Source: a virus | DNA: 64,000 nt | IMG/VR virus record: IMGVR_UViG_3300028027_000002 | Coordinates: 47,871 to 111,870 of that record | Reading direction: 5' to 3' (one strand) | In this document: positions 1-11,300 of the stretch, piece by piece | Position numbering within the stretch: the stretch's first letter is position 1 | Layout: every line of letters starts with the position of its first letter | Position numbers and translations under genes: made by a program | Notes under the pieces: model-generated | The model's input: only the letters and a program-made list of their open reading frames with translations | Told to the model about the DNA's origin: nothing | Databases searched by the model: none

Positions 1-3000
1 AAACCTAAAACTCCAATTACACCAGAGTTTAGAGCAGTTTCTGCTGCAGGTTTTGAGGGAATTACACAAGAAACAAATAAAGAACTAGACCTAGGCACAG
101 CAAGTGTTACTAAGTTTGTTGATGAATTTACTAATTTAGATCCAATTGAAAAGTGGGGGACAAGTCTTAGAAATGCTGGACTTGATATTGATGCTCATGC
201 AGAAGATATCAGGCAACTCGATGCAATTTATCAAGAGCACCTAAGAACTTTTGCTGAGAGTAACACCTCTGGTGTAATGAGTGACTCAGACCTAGCAACA
301 ATTAGAGAGCAAGCACTAAATGATCCTAGGTCAAATCCAACTGTAGTCGCAGCAGCAAGAAGATCTTCTAATAATGTTTCAGGAATAAGATCAAGCGGTG
401 TTGGACAAGAGCAAGAAGATATGATTATGGAGGCATACGCAAATGGAGAGATCCCTCTTCCAGAAGGTGTAGACTCTGTACCTGAAAAATTATTTCCAAA
501 ATCAGGCTCAGCAATTGGTGGAGAAGCAGGAAGAAAGAAAAGACTTGGAGTATTTGATCAAGAAGTAGAAGATCAGTTAGCCCCACTTGTTGTTGCTACT
601 CCAGAAGCAGAAGCAAATGCTGAAGCAGAAGGTGAAAAGATTGGTAAAGCGGCGACAAGAGGTGTAAAGAAGGGTGCAAAAACAGAATCTCCTTCTACAG
701 ATGGAATTGAAGTTGGTAAGGATATTGCAGAAGGGGTTGTCATTGGTTTGCAAGAAGGAGAGGCTTCAGTTGCTTCTCAGGGTGCACAACTTGGTTCTTC
801 TGCTGTACCTAAAAAACCAAGAACTGCAGCAGAAACACAAGCAAGAGTTGATAAGATGGATCTTGACAACAAGGCTTTCTACGATGACCTTGATACTCCA
901 GAATTTCGTGATGAAAGACAAGTTCTTAAGTCTTTAGATAGACAAAGAAGAAAGCGTGGCGCTACGGGAACCGTAGGCAGTGGTCCAGCAACACCACCAG
1001 TCCCAGGACCATCTTCTTTAACTGTTGCCTCAACAGCAAGAACTGAAGCAGCAGCAGAAGATTTAGCGGTAAGTACAGAGCAGGCTGCAACAGCGCAAGC
1101 ACAAGTTGTGCAGCAAATTAATGATGAAAGTAGATCAAGAGTTACTATCAAGGGTAATACTGTTAACATTCAAAAGGCTCGTGAAGAAGCAGACAAGGCT
1201 GAAAACGAAGCAGCAATTACAAGAGCACGTGCCCATGCACTTGAAAGTGAGCAGTTAAAGCAAAAGAAGTCTAATTCACCAACCACCATCACTGATGAAC
1301 AAGTCCTGGCTGCTAAAGAAAAGGCTAATGCTGCAGAACTAGAGTATGCAAGAATAAGACAAGAACTAGCAGAGCAAGGAATCACTGCAGCACAACCAGG
1401 AGAGATGCAAGAAGTTGCTATACAGGATCCAGTTAAGACTCCAGCAAAGGTTAAAAAAGCAGAAGATATTATTTCTAACGGAACAGTCGAGCAAGGAGAT
1501 GGCCTAAGACGAATTGTTGATGGCACAGAGGACACAGCAGATTCAACTCTGCTAGTTGCAGAACAAACAGATGAGATTGCAACAGTAACTGGAGATATTA
1601 TTCCAGCACAGACAGATAACTTAGATAATGTGATAACAACAGCATCACTAAACGATGCAATTGTAAACACTACTGGAGATATTCACGGATCAACAATAGA
1701 AACAGCAATGTCTCAAGAAGAAATAGTTGCACTACAAGAACAAGAACAGGTTTTAAGAGAGCAATTAAATGCAAATCTTAGACGACAAAGTGATGCTGTT
1801 TTATCAGGTAGTGACCTTAGCCCAACAGGTAAAAGGAGACTAACCGAGCAGGAAGCACTAGACGAAGCATTTGGAAGAGATCCAGGAACAAATGGACCAG
1901 ACGACTTAGGTCAAAAGGGGTACACAAGAAATAAAAAGGGAGAAATATTATTTGATCCAGAAACTGGTCAGCCAACAACTATGGATGAAAAACAAATAAC
2001 TAAAAAGAAACGTGGTATGCGTAAAGAGAAGGTTGGAAAGTTTTCTGGTAAAGCAGCAGGTGCTTTGGGTATGGCAACAATGGTTGCTGGAGCAGTTGGT
2101 GCACCACCACAAGTTACAGCAGCATTAGGAACAGCAGCGACAGTTGCACAATTTGCCCCAATGATTGCTGGAATGGGTCCAGTAGGTCTAGCAGTTACTG
2201 CAATCGCAGCAGTTGGTGTTGGTCTGATGGCATTGAATAAGAGACTTCAAGCGTCCTATGATGCTCAAGCAAAGTTTGTTCGTGAAACATCTGCATCAAC
2301 AAAGAAGATGGCAGAAATCGGAGCAATCACTGGTAAAGTTGGTGCTTCTGAAATTATGGCCAAAAAGAGGGCAACTGGAACCACAAGAGACTATATTGTT
2401 AGAGAAAGAGCGGGATCTTCATTTGGAGACACCTTTATGCAATCTGATACTGGTAAAGCAATGTCAAAAACTCTTCAGGCAAATATTACAAAGTCTGGAG
2501 CAAAAGAAGCAGCAGAAACATTTGCAACTGAGATCGCAGCATATGTTCAAGATGGAGTTTTAACTGCAGAGCAGGCTCAGGACATTGCATATCAAATTGG
2601 TGTTAACTTTAAAGATACATCTCTTGGAATTAAAGTTGATGCAAACCTTTCAGCATTAATCGGACCAAATGGAGAAGATCTTGCAAAAGATCCTATGGTT
2701 GTCGGAATGAGGCTTGTACAGTCTGCAGAAAGAGGCTCTTTAAATTCAGTTAAAAGTATTGATGAAGCAAAAAGCCATGGTCTATCTGGAGCAACAGAAG
2801 CAGCAGATCTTGGTGCAAGAGAGGCCGTTGCTATGCAGATGGCTCAGATGCAAGCAGACGCAGTTGCCAGAAGGTACGATGATGAAATCAGAGCATTAGA
2901 AGCACAAGTTGCACAAACTAAAAATAAACAAGAACAGATAAAACTTGAAGATAAACTAACTGCTCTAAAAGAAAAAGCATATGATGCAGAATCTCAGATG

Positions 3001-6000
3001 AACAACATAGTTGCTAATCAAACAGATATGGCAATGCAAAGATTTACTGAAGAAATTCAGCACCAAAGTGTAGTTTGGGATGCTGTAACACTTGGACTGT
3101 ATAAACTTTGGGGAGCAGGAAACCAAAGAGAAGCAGCATATACTCGAGCACTTAATGGGGCAATAACTGATAAGTATGCAAATACAGAACAAGCAACTGA
3201 AGCAGCAACAGTTTCGGACAGACTTGCAAAGTTTGCTGATGGTAAGACTCTTGGTTTTGGTACAAATAATTATGAAGACGCAGGGTTTGCAGGGGGCAAA
3301 GAGGCTCAGCAGTTTGAAGTAAAGATGAAACTATTGATGGCAAATGGAACGCTTACTCCAAACCAAACAACAGCGATGCTTGACTTATTTGAAGGTAACC
3401 TTCCAAGACTTGAAACAGTGTTAGATATTGGAACAAGAATGCACGGAGCATCTGCAACAGCAGAAATTATAATGCTATTGACAAACTTCCAAGATAAAGA
3501 GTATGCACAAAAAATAGCCTTAGAAGTAACTACACAAGACAATGAGTCATTTAAAAAGTTGTCAGATATTTTTGGACTTGCAGCCCAACTTGATGGTAAA
3601 GAAATTAACATGGAAGTTGTTGTTACAGAAGTGGGTGGGGTTGCTGGATTAGAATACTATATTGAAAGACTTGACGAACTTGAAACAAAAATAAAGGGAC
3701 TTAAAGGTAAGTCTATAACACAAGAAGATGTTGCTCAATTTACAAAAGATACAAATGTAAAGGTAGACGACGGTTTCCTTGACTATATAAATACAGAGTT
3801 TAAAGGTGATGGAAAGAAGCAAGCAGATGCAATAAGAGCCTATACCCTTGTATACAAGCAAATTATGTCAATGGACTATGCAAGTGAAGAAGCAAGAGAC
3901 TACTTTAGATCACAAGCAGGTCAGATGGCAGTTGATAAATTAAATGAACTTAGAAAAGCAGGAAATGCTCCAGCAGATATTGAGACATATATAAAGAACC
4001 AAACAGAAATTGAGATTGATGCTTTAATTACAAAAGTAAAGGTCGATCCAACAGCAGTTACAGGTGACAAAGTTGAGACTTATCTAGGAACCAAACCAGT
4101 AGTTGATAGCAATACTGGACCTGGCGGTAATAAAGATGGAGGAACAAAGAAAGAAGATCCTCTAGCATTCTTAGAATCTCTTGCTATGCGTATCAAGATG
4201 GTTAGAGATCAGGCATTTAACGCAAAGAAGCCAATTGAGTCAATGCTTGCAGCATTCAATAGTCCTGCTGCAAAGAAAAATGTTGCAAACATGTTTACAC
4301 TATTTGACGGGTTACAACAAAAACTTATTGCTCTAAAGGTTCCAGAAGAATTTAGAGACTATATTGCAGGATTAGATGCCCAGCAACTTGAGGATTTGAA
4401 AAAGGCTGACCTTGACAAAAAGAAAAAGGGACAGCAAGGAATATTCCTTTATGGTGAAAAGAAAGACAAAGATGGAAAAACTGTAAAGGATAAAAAGGGT
4501 AATGTTGTTTATGATACTTCAAGAATTGTTGGAATATCAAAAGAAGGTAAGGCTATTATGGCAGCCTATAACGAAGCCCCACTGGACAAATTTAATATTG
4601 CACAGCGCAAGGTAGTAACTGACACTGACATGCAGTTTAAGGCTTTTAATAAATTAAAGGCAGCAGGAATAGATACAGGAGTTGCTCTAGAAACTGTCTC
4701 AGACTCAGTTCTTGCAGCATCCATTGCTTCAAGTGCTCTACAGGGAACTGACCTAAAAATATTCATTGATGATTTAAAGAAATCTGCATCTGCAGCAGAA
4801 AAGGCTGCTGTCATGGCAGACTTACTAAAAAAGAACGCAGACTTTAAATTTAAGAACGAGACATTCCCTAAACTTGCTTCTTCATTAAAGATTGCAGGGC
4901 TTTCTGCTGAAAACATTGCAACAGTACTTCAAGATCCAGCATTAGCAAAGCAGTTAATGGCAGACCTAGAAGATGGAAAGATAGACTCTAAGGCAATTGC
5001 TGATTACTTAAATAGTATAAAAGAAGAAAAAATTGTTGAGATTCGTGGTAAGTTTAATGCTGGAGATTTTGCTGCAGCAGCAGCACCAGGCATGGAACTT
5101 GTTAACAAGATGTTTGCAACGCAGGAAGCATTGATTAGAACTGGTATTGATGGTAGATCTAAAGCCATGGTTGCAAGACTTAAGGATTTAAAGGAAGTTA
5201 ACGAAAACCTACAACTTGATATACAAAAAATAACTTTTAATCTAATACGACCACTAGAAAAGGCTATTGAGAAGGCAACTAGAGATCTTGAAATAAAGGT
5301 TACTCGGAAGATCGAGGCTTATCAAGAAGAAGTAAGTGACCTTCAAAGAATTATTGAAATTGCTTTTGAAAGACCAATAGCAGCGATCAATGCAGAAAAT
5401 ACAATCATGTCTAATGACATGGAAATAATGAACAAGGCTGCAGAAGAAATCAACAAGAGATATGACGAACAGGCAGAAGCGTTGTCTAAGGTTGCAGCAA
5501 TTAATGCTGAAATTGTTGCCCAAGAAAAGGAACAACTCGATCTAGCAGACGCACTGTCTAAGGGTGATATAGCAGCAGCAGCAAGAGCAGTTCAGTCTAT
5601 ACGAGCATCACAGGCTGCAAAAAATGCAGACAATGCGTCAAAGGCTTTAGAGCAATCACGTAAAAATGAAGTTGATAGTCTTAGAGGTCGTGACTCTGGC
5701 CTAAGCAAAGACGAGATTACTGAAAGACAATATCAGAATGCTCAGGCAATTTATGATCTAGAAAACAGAGCGACAACAGATGTCAACGGCAAGTTGATGA
5801 CAAGGCTTCAAATACTAGATGATATTCAAAAGAAGAATGATGAAATTTATAAACTTGAAGAAGATCGTGAGGCAAGACAACTTGCTATCCGTGCACTTGA
5901 AGATAAGATTTACGATATAAATGAACAACAAATTAAGCCAAAGCAAGATATAATTGACGCCAATGCTCTTCAGATTGCTATAGATGAAGATGCACTACAA

Positions 6001-7737
6001 GACCTTGTAGACAACATTACAGTACTTGGAAAAACAAGAGATGTTTGGGATGGCATATCTGCAAAGATTGAAGCGTCATCTCTTGCTGGACAAGACTTTG
6101 ATGGATTAATGGGTGGAATGCTTGCGTCTGTTGATCAAATCGATAAGGGCTGGAAGAGCATAGAAAACACACTAAGTAAGTATTCTTCAGAATCCGCTGC
6201 AGCAGAAGGCTCAGCAATGGATGCAATGAGAGATAGACTCAACGAAGAACTTGCCTTAAATGAAAAAATTGCAAAAGAAAGAGCAGATGCTGCAAAGGCT
6301 GCACAACTTGCAGCAGAACAAAAATACGCAACTGACAAGGCTGCATACGATGCAGAAGTTGCTAACATCAAAAAACTAAGGGGTTATGGGGTTCCAAGTT
6401 TTATTACGGACTCAATGGAGGCAGCACTAAAGGCACCAGTTGCTCCAGGCCCAACTTCAGCAGCCGATAATCCGAATGTAGACTACAACGACCCTACAAA
6501 AAATGCTGCAAATGATATTTATAAAACTGGATTATTTGATGGTAAAACAACAAGTAGTGCTGGAGGAAAATCTAGTACTACTGGTGGTGGAACTACTGGT
6601 GGTGGAACTACTGGTGGTGGAACAACTGGTGGTGGAACAACTGGTGGAACAACTGACCCAGTTCCAAGTCCTGGGCAAAAGACTCCTCCAGGAGGGGTAA
6701 AGAAAAATACTAATGCTGATACTGCTGCAGGTACAGCAATGACCCAAGAAGAAAAAGCAATTTTGCAAATGGCATCCACAAAACGAATGGATCAACTAAA
6801 AAATATAGCAATTAACAGACCAAAGTTTGCTCTTAGCAACATGAAAATAAAGTATGGAACTAATACTAAAGATAGTGATATATACAAAAACTTAACTGGA
6901 GAAAAAAGAGTATCCTTTGACAAAGACTACGCAGCGTATGAGGCTCTTAAAGAAGAGGCCACTAAATGGACAACAACCGATGATGGAGTTACTACTAGTT
7001 ATGCTTATTCTTCTGCAGCAGGTGAGGCTGAAGAAGCAAGACTTCTTAAACTTTTACCCGATTGGGTGCAAAAAGCGGTAGAGTTAGTAGACAAAAGAAC
7101 TGATCTAGCGAATACAGATTTTGCAAAGTTTAAAGAAGTAAGAGATAGATACTACGATGCAAAAGATGAAATGAAGATTGGGCCCAACTGGTCATTTAAA
7201 GACATTGAAGCATACGAACCATTTATGAAGAAGTATGGAAGTCTATATAGAGAGTATAGAGCAATCCATTCAAAACTACAAGATACAAACAACGCCACGG
7301 ACTTGGCCAGAGAGAACCTACTTAAGGCTGGATACAATGACCAAAACTTAGGCTGGGCTTTTAAGAGTGCTACAAGTGCTTACCGATTTACTAATCAAAC
7401 ACCAAAAGGCTTTGTGCCATCTACTAGTTTTAATTATTATTCTAAGGGTGGGTCTGTTGCTTCTAGATTTGCACAAAGTGGATTAAGTATAGGAACAGAC
7501 ACGGTTCCAGCCATGCTTACTCCTGGTGAGTTTGTCATGAGTAAGTTTGCTGTACAATCACATGGCACAGAAAAAATGAAGGCAATAAATAATGGCTCAT
7601 CAGTAGGTGACGCAGTGTATAATTATAGTATTAGCGTAAATGTTAAGTCTGAGTCAAACCCAGATGAGATAGCAAGAACAGTCATTGCCCAGATAAAGAG
7701 CGTTGACGCACAGAAGATTAGAGGAGTTAGAATATAA
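1..7737 (+). CDS. Tail tape-measure protein (5' end outside window)
   Basis: The frame is open from base 1, so the first ATG at 277 is probably internal and the gene begins left of the window; at least 2578 residues are seen. Long Ala/Gln/Glu/Lys-rich coiled-coil stretches flank a hydrophobic segment coded near 2050-2240, which is usual for proteins that set tail length and take part in DNA entry. A Gly-Thr linker is coded at 6581-6655. The C-terminus has the tape-measure signature GTDTVPAMLTPGEFV followed by a short terminal domain. It is the first of a run of overlapping tail genes: its stop overlaps the next start as TAATG. Family identity is secure; the true start cannot be seen. Confidence 0.93.
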   Translation, partial: KPKTPITPEFRAVSAAGFEGITQETNKELDLGTASVTKFVDEFTNLDPIEKWGTSLRNAGLDIDAHAEDIRQLDAIYQEHLRTFAESNTSGVMSDSDLATIREQALNDPRSNPTVVAAARRSSNNVSGIRSSGVGQEQEDMIMEAYANGEIPLPEGVDSVPEKLFPKSGSAIGGEAGRKKRLGVFDQEVEDQLAPLVVATPEAEANAEAEGEKIGKAATRGVKKGAKTESPSTDGIEVGKDIAEGVVIGLQEGEASVASQGAQLGSSAVPKKPRTAAETQARVDKMDLDNKAFYDDLDTPEFRDERQVLKSLDRQRRKRGATGTVGSGPATPPVPGPSSLTVASTARTEAAAEDLAVSTEQAATAQAQVVQQINDESRSRVTIKGNTVNIQKAREEADKAENEAAITRARAHALESEQLKQKKSNSPTTITDEQVLAAKEKANAAELEYARIRQELAEQGITAAQPGEMQEVAIQDPVKTPAKVKKAEDIISNGTVEQGDGLRRIVDGTEDTADSTLLVAEQTDEIATVTGDIIPAQTDNLDNVITTASLNDAIVNTTGDIHGSTIETAMSQEEIVALQEQEQVLREQLNANLRRQSDAVLSGSDLSPTGKRRLTEQEALDEAFGRDPGTNGPDDLGQKGYTRNKKGEILFDPETGQPTTMDEKQITKKKRGMRKEKVGKFSGKAAGALGMATMVAGAVGAPPQVTAALGTAATVAQFAPMIAGMGPVGLAVTAIAAVGVGLMALNKRLQASYDAQAKFVRETSASTKKMAEIGAITGKVGASEIMAKKRATGTTRDYIVRERAGSSFGDTFMQSDTGKAMSKTLQANITKSGAKEAAETFATEIAAYVQDGVLTAEQAQDIAYQIGVNFKDTSLGIKVDANLSALIGPNGEDLAKDPMVVGMRLVQSAERGSLNSVKSIDEAKSHGLSGATEAADLGAREAVAMQMAQMQADAVARRYDDEIRALEAQVAQTKNKQEQIKLEDKLTALKEKAYDAESQMNNIVANQTDMAMQRFTEEIQHQSVVWDAVTLGLYKLWGAGNQREAAYTRALNGAITDKYANTEQATEAATVSDRLAKFADGKTLGFGTNNYEDAGFAGGKEAQQFEVKMKLLMANGTLTPNQTTAMLDLFEGNLPRLETVLDIGTRMHGASATAEIIMLLTNFQDKEYAQKIALEVTTQDNESFKKLSDIFGLAAQLDGKEINMEVVVTEVGGVAGLEYYIERLDELETKIKGLKGKSITQEDVAQFTKDTNVKVDDGFLDYINTEFKGDGKKQADAIRAYTLVYKQIMSMDYASEEARDYFRSQAGQMAVDKLNELRKAGNAPADIETYIKNQTEIEIDALITKVKVDPTAVTGDKVETYLGTKPVVDSNTGPGGNKDGGTKKEDPLAFLESLAMRIKMVRDQAFNAKKPIESMLAAFNSPAAKKNVANMFTLFDGLQQKLIALKVPEEFRDYIAGLDAQQLEDLKKADLDKKKKGQQGIFLYGEKKDKDGKTVKDKKGNVVYDTSRIVGISKEGKAIMAAYNEAPLDKFNIAQRKVVTDTDMQFKAFNKLKAAGIDTGVALETVSDSVLAASIASSALQGTDLKIFIDDLKKSASAAEKAAVMADLLKKNADFKFKNETFPKLASSLKIAGLSAENIATVLQDPALAKQLMADLEDGKIDSKAIADYLNSIKEEKIVEIRGKFNAGDFAAAAAPGMELVNKMFATQEALIRTGIDGRSKAMVARLKDLKEVNENLQLDIQKITFNLIRPLEKAIEKATRDLEIKVTRKIEAYQEEVSDLQRIIEIAFERPIAAINAENTIMSNDMEIMNKAAEEINKRYDEQAEALSKVAAINAEIVAQEKEQLDLADALSKGDIAAAARAVQSIRASQAAKNADNASKALEQSRKNEVDSLRGRDSGLSKDEITERQYQNAQAIYDLENRATTDVNGKLMTRLQILDDIQKKNDEIYKLEEDREARQLAIRALEDKIYDINEQQIKPKQDIIDANALQIAIDEDALQDLVDNITVLGKTRDVWDGISAKIEASSLAGQDFDGLMGGMLASVDQIDKGWKSIENTLSKYSSESAAAEGSAMDAMRDRLNEELALNEKIAKERADAAKAAQLAAEQKYATDKAAYDAEVANIKKLRGYGVPSFITDSMEAALKAPVAPGPTSAADNPNVDYNDPTKNAANDIYKTGLFDGKTTSSAGGKSSTTGGGTTGGGTTGGGTTGGGTTGGTTDPVPSPGQKTPPGGVKKNTNADTAAGTAMTQEEKAILQMASTKRMDQLKNIAINRPKFALSNMKIKYGTNTKDSDIYKNLTGEKRVSFDKDYAAYEALKEEATKWTTTDDGVTTSYAYSSAAGEAEEARLLKLLPDWVQKAVELVDKRTDLANTDFAKFKEVRDRYYDAKDEMKIGPNWSFKDIEAYEPFMKKYGSLYREYRAIHSKLQDTNNATDLARENLLKAGYNDQNLGWAFKSATSAYRFTNQTPKGFVPSTSFNYYSKGGSVASRFAQSGLSIGTDTVPAMLTPGEFVMSKFAVQSHGTEKMKAINNGSSVGDAVYNYSISVNVKSESNPDEIARTVIAQIKSVDAQKIRGVRI
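6581..6655 (+). repeat. In-frame 15-bp repeat coding TTGGG units
   Basis: About five tandem copies of a GGTGGTGGAACWACT unit lie inside the tape-measure gene and code for Thr-Thr-Gly-Gly-Gly. The last copy is shortened. It probably makes a flexible linker before the C-terminal domain and could vary in copy number by slippage without changing frame. Confidence 0.85.
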
Positions 7738-8396
7738 TGGCAACTAATGCATATATGGCAGGTCGTAAAAAATATCAAAGACCTCAAGGACTTCTCTTTG
7801 CAGATAACCAGGGTATCAAGGTAGACGGATTTCATATCCCAGAGGGAGACGAGATAGGGTCATTAGCAGCCTCTACAGACGGATATGGAGAGTTCTTAAT
7901 ACTTTCCGATAATAATAGGTCACCCATAGACTTTAAGACCACTAGAATTGAAAAAAGAGAAAGAATGATTAATGGTCGTATGAGGTCTTACCATACTGCT
8001 GACAAACTAACTATTACAGTATCCTGGGATATGCTCCCATCAAGAGCCTATGATACATACGCAGGGTTTAATTCTAATGGAGATCCAAACCTAGTAAAAA
8101 ATATAAATACCAGACCAAACCCATTAGAGTTTACTACAGATGGTGGAGCAGGTGGAGTAGAACTGCTTGACTGGTATAAAAATCATAGCGGATCATTTTG
8201 GGTTTATCTTGCTTACGACAAATACACTAACTTTAAAGACACGTACGAGACTGCACCAGATGAAAGATTTAATAATATAAACAAATATAATGAAGTTATA
8301 GAAGTATTTTTTTCAGACTTTAACTATTCAGTTCAAAAAAGAAGCGGATTAAACTTTGATTTCTGGAATGTATCTTTAACTTTGGAAGAAGTATAA
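7737..8396 (+). CDS. Distal tail / minor tail protein
   Basis: A 219-residue protein whose ATG overlaps the tape-measure stop (TAATG), with a GAGGAG ribosome site about 10 bases upstream. It is rich in Tyr, Asp and Asn and beta-prone, with no signal peptide or membrane segment. In siphophages the gene directly after the tape measure usually encodes the distal tail (Dit-like) protein joining tube to baseplate. This assignment rests on position, size and composition, not on a recognised motif. Confidence 0.6.
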   Translation: MATNAYMAGRKKYQRPQGLLFADNQGIKVDGFHIPEGDEIGSLAASTDGYGEFLILSDNNRSPIDFKTTRIEKRERMINGRMRSYHTADKLTITVSWDMLPSRAYDTYAGFNSNGDPNLVKNINTRPNPLEFTTDGGAGGVELLDWYKNHSGSFWVYLAYDKYTNFKDTYETAPDERFNNINKYNEVIEVFFSDFNYSVQKRSGLNFDFWNVSLTLEEV

Positions 8397-11300
8397 TGTT
8401 TCAAGACAAAGATTTACTAAATCATATAGAGACAAGTTCGTCTATTAAGACACAGTCTGCAGTTATTGCTGAATGGAATATGAATATACATACAAATATT
8501 CTAGCAGTTGGAAATTATAGGTACCGTCCAAACCAATCATCTTCTATTTATAGAACAATTCCAAATACTTTTGCTTTAGAAAATAAAAATACTACTACAG
8601 CATTCTACTACGGTGCAACTGATGCAGATGTAGTTGTTGACGCAGGGTTTGAAAACAATGACTTACCAATGAGACTTGTTCCTAAAAAAGATAAACTAAA
8701 AATGCTTTACTCTTTAGAAGATTGCTTAAAGTCATTTAGACCAAGGTCTGGAATCAATAAGGCAATGTTTTTGGACGGAAGATTTCTTCACAATCCAGAT
8801 ATAAACATGGCTAGAAAACCAAGATATTATATGCCAGACAAAAATGATCCATTTAAATATTGGACATCATATAGAACTGAAAATGGAACTGAATATGGCA
8901 TATCTAATAAGACAATCAATGGAAGACATGCAATTGAAGATGCTGCTCCATTTGTTGTTTATAAAGAAAAGATTCCAGCAAATAGAATTGTCGTAAAGAT
9001 GCAAACAAACACAGGAGATATTAATTCTGGAGTATACACAAAAAAGTCTGGGTCTTTTTCAGATCCCTATTTTGGAGAACTAAATCAAACCACTCCAAGT
9101 GTTTGGAAAATTCAAGTATTAAAAAATAATAGTTGGGTCGATGCATTATCATTCTCTGATCAAACCAGAAGAAAAGATGGAACACCAATAATACAGTCAG
9201 ATGGATATGTTGAAATATCTTATGGTCTTGTAGTACCAAAAATCTATTCAGAAGTTTTTACTTATCGTGGAGAACTTTCATCAGTATCTCTTAAGCCAAT
9301 TGTTGGAACAAGAGAAGGTGATGCCTTCCTAGTTATTGAAAATTCTGGGGATATTGGAGAGTATCATATTTGGTATAAGGATGAGTGGAAGATATTCGTT
9401 CCAACCTATGGCTGGAAGTTTCAAGAGCCAGAAGTTGATAGTTTTACAAATTTTGTTACTGAGTTGTCAGATCCTACAAAGTATATAGTAAGCGGAGAAA
9501 CAAAATATAAAGAGTTTGAATATATTTCTGGAATAAGAGTTGTTGTTGATAGCATGAAGAAGTTTGACTCATCTTTTGACCTTATCGAACTTTCTCCAAG
9601 ACTGACTGCAGACCTTTCAGACAGGGTAACATCTTTTAATATTAATAAAAGTGCTTCAGATTTAGGTGTAAGCGGTATGCCAGTAGGACAACTTCTTGCT
9701 TCTACTGGTAGCATTTCTTTTTTTGATTTTGATGATTCATTTAACGATAACAACATAAAAAGCATTGTTGCTAATAAAAAAATAAAAAATGTTCAAATTA
9801 AAATATATGAAGTTTTAACAGACGCCATTGGTATAAGTTACTATGTTCCAGTCAAGACAATGTATTCCGATGGATTTCCAAAAACAAACAATCAGTCAAA
9901 AGAGGTTTCTTTAGATTTAAGAGATCTGTATTTTTATTTTGAGTCGCAAACTGCTCCAGAAATATTATCTACAAGCACATCCGTAAGTGCTGCAGTGTCA
10001 TTACTTCTTGACTCTATTGGGTTTTCTAATTACATATTTAAAAGGGTAGAGGGAGAATCTGAAATGGTAATTCCATATTTTTTCATTCCTCCAGACAAAA
10101 GCGTTGCAGAAGTCCTAGAGTCATTAGCCATTTCTACCCAGACAGCAATGTTCTTTGATGAGTATAACAATTTTGTAATGATGAGCAAAGATTATATAAT
10201 GCCAACAGAAGCACAAAGACCTACGGACCTAACATTTTACGGTTCATCAGACTCTGACGATGTCGAAGTTATAAAAAATAAAACAATCAAACCTAAACTT
10301 TCAAACATTATTGAGTTAACTAGTCAAAACAATCAGGTTTATAATGGCGGGCAAATATCCTACACCACAAGGCATATACAAAGATCAGTTGGAACTATTA
10401 AAGAAGCCCTTATGGTTGACAGAGAAAGATCTTATACATATAAACCAGTTCCTCTTTGGGAAGTCTCTGGGACAGAGTTTACAAAATCAATAAACCAAGA
10501 AGTTGGAAACATGTCTAGTTATTCTCTTAGCGCAATACCTTTAAACTCTTCACTCTCTTCTCTGGTTCCAACAGTTTCTAGCGGTAGGATTATTAACAAT
10601 ACTATCGATCTAGGGGAAGCAATATATTATATATCAAGATACAATGGATATTTTTACGCAAATGCAGAAATTATAAAGTATGATGCAGTTCAGTATAATG
10701 TTTCAGGTTCTGGAGATGTATGGATTAACAGTGTTGAGGAATACAGCAAGTACTTTGCGTCACTGCCTTTTAATGGGAAAATATATCCAACAGGTCTTAT
10801 AAGAATATACTCTGAGCCAAACTATGAAGAAGTTAATGGTTTTTCTAGATTAAAAAATGGCGAGGTTGCAAAGCATGGAAGAGGACAGTTTGGAACTCCT
10901 GTTGTAGAGCATACGGCTGGACTAAGTGATCACTGGTCAAACAATGATAACGTAAGAGGATGTAATATGGAATCTAAGTATTTGTTTAGGTTTAATCAGA
11001 CTCTTCCAGCAACGACTCAAGATGTCTCAGCGGGAATCAACAATACTCTTGCTACAAAAACGACTAGAAACGGAATTATTAAAAATTTTTATTCTTCCAA
11101 ATATATTGCAGAGTCTGAGATTAACAAAATGCTTTCAGTTCAGGCAGGCACTGTACAGTCCTCAGCCCTAGTAATGAATGGTGCAGGATTCAAAACAACA
11201 GAATCCCCTACAGACTTTATCTCTTATGTATACAAACCCCTAGACAACAACTATAAGCATTTTGGAACAAGGCTTAGAGTGATAGGAAGAATTAATGATA

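Noticed and set aside
1-276. Tape-measure start at ATG 277
   Set aside because: The frame remains open to base 1 with matching composition, and no ribosome site precedes 277.
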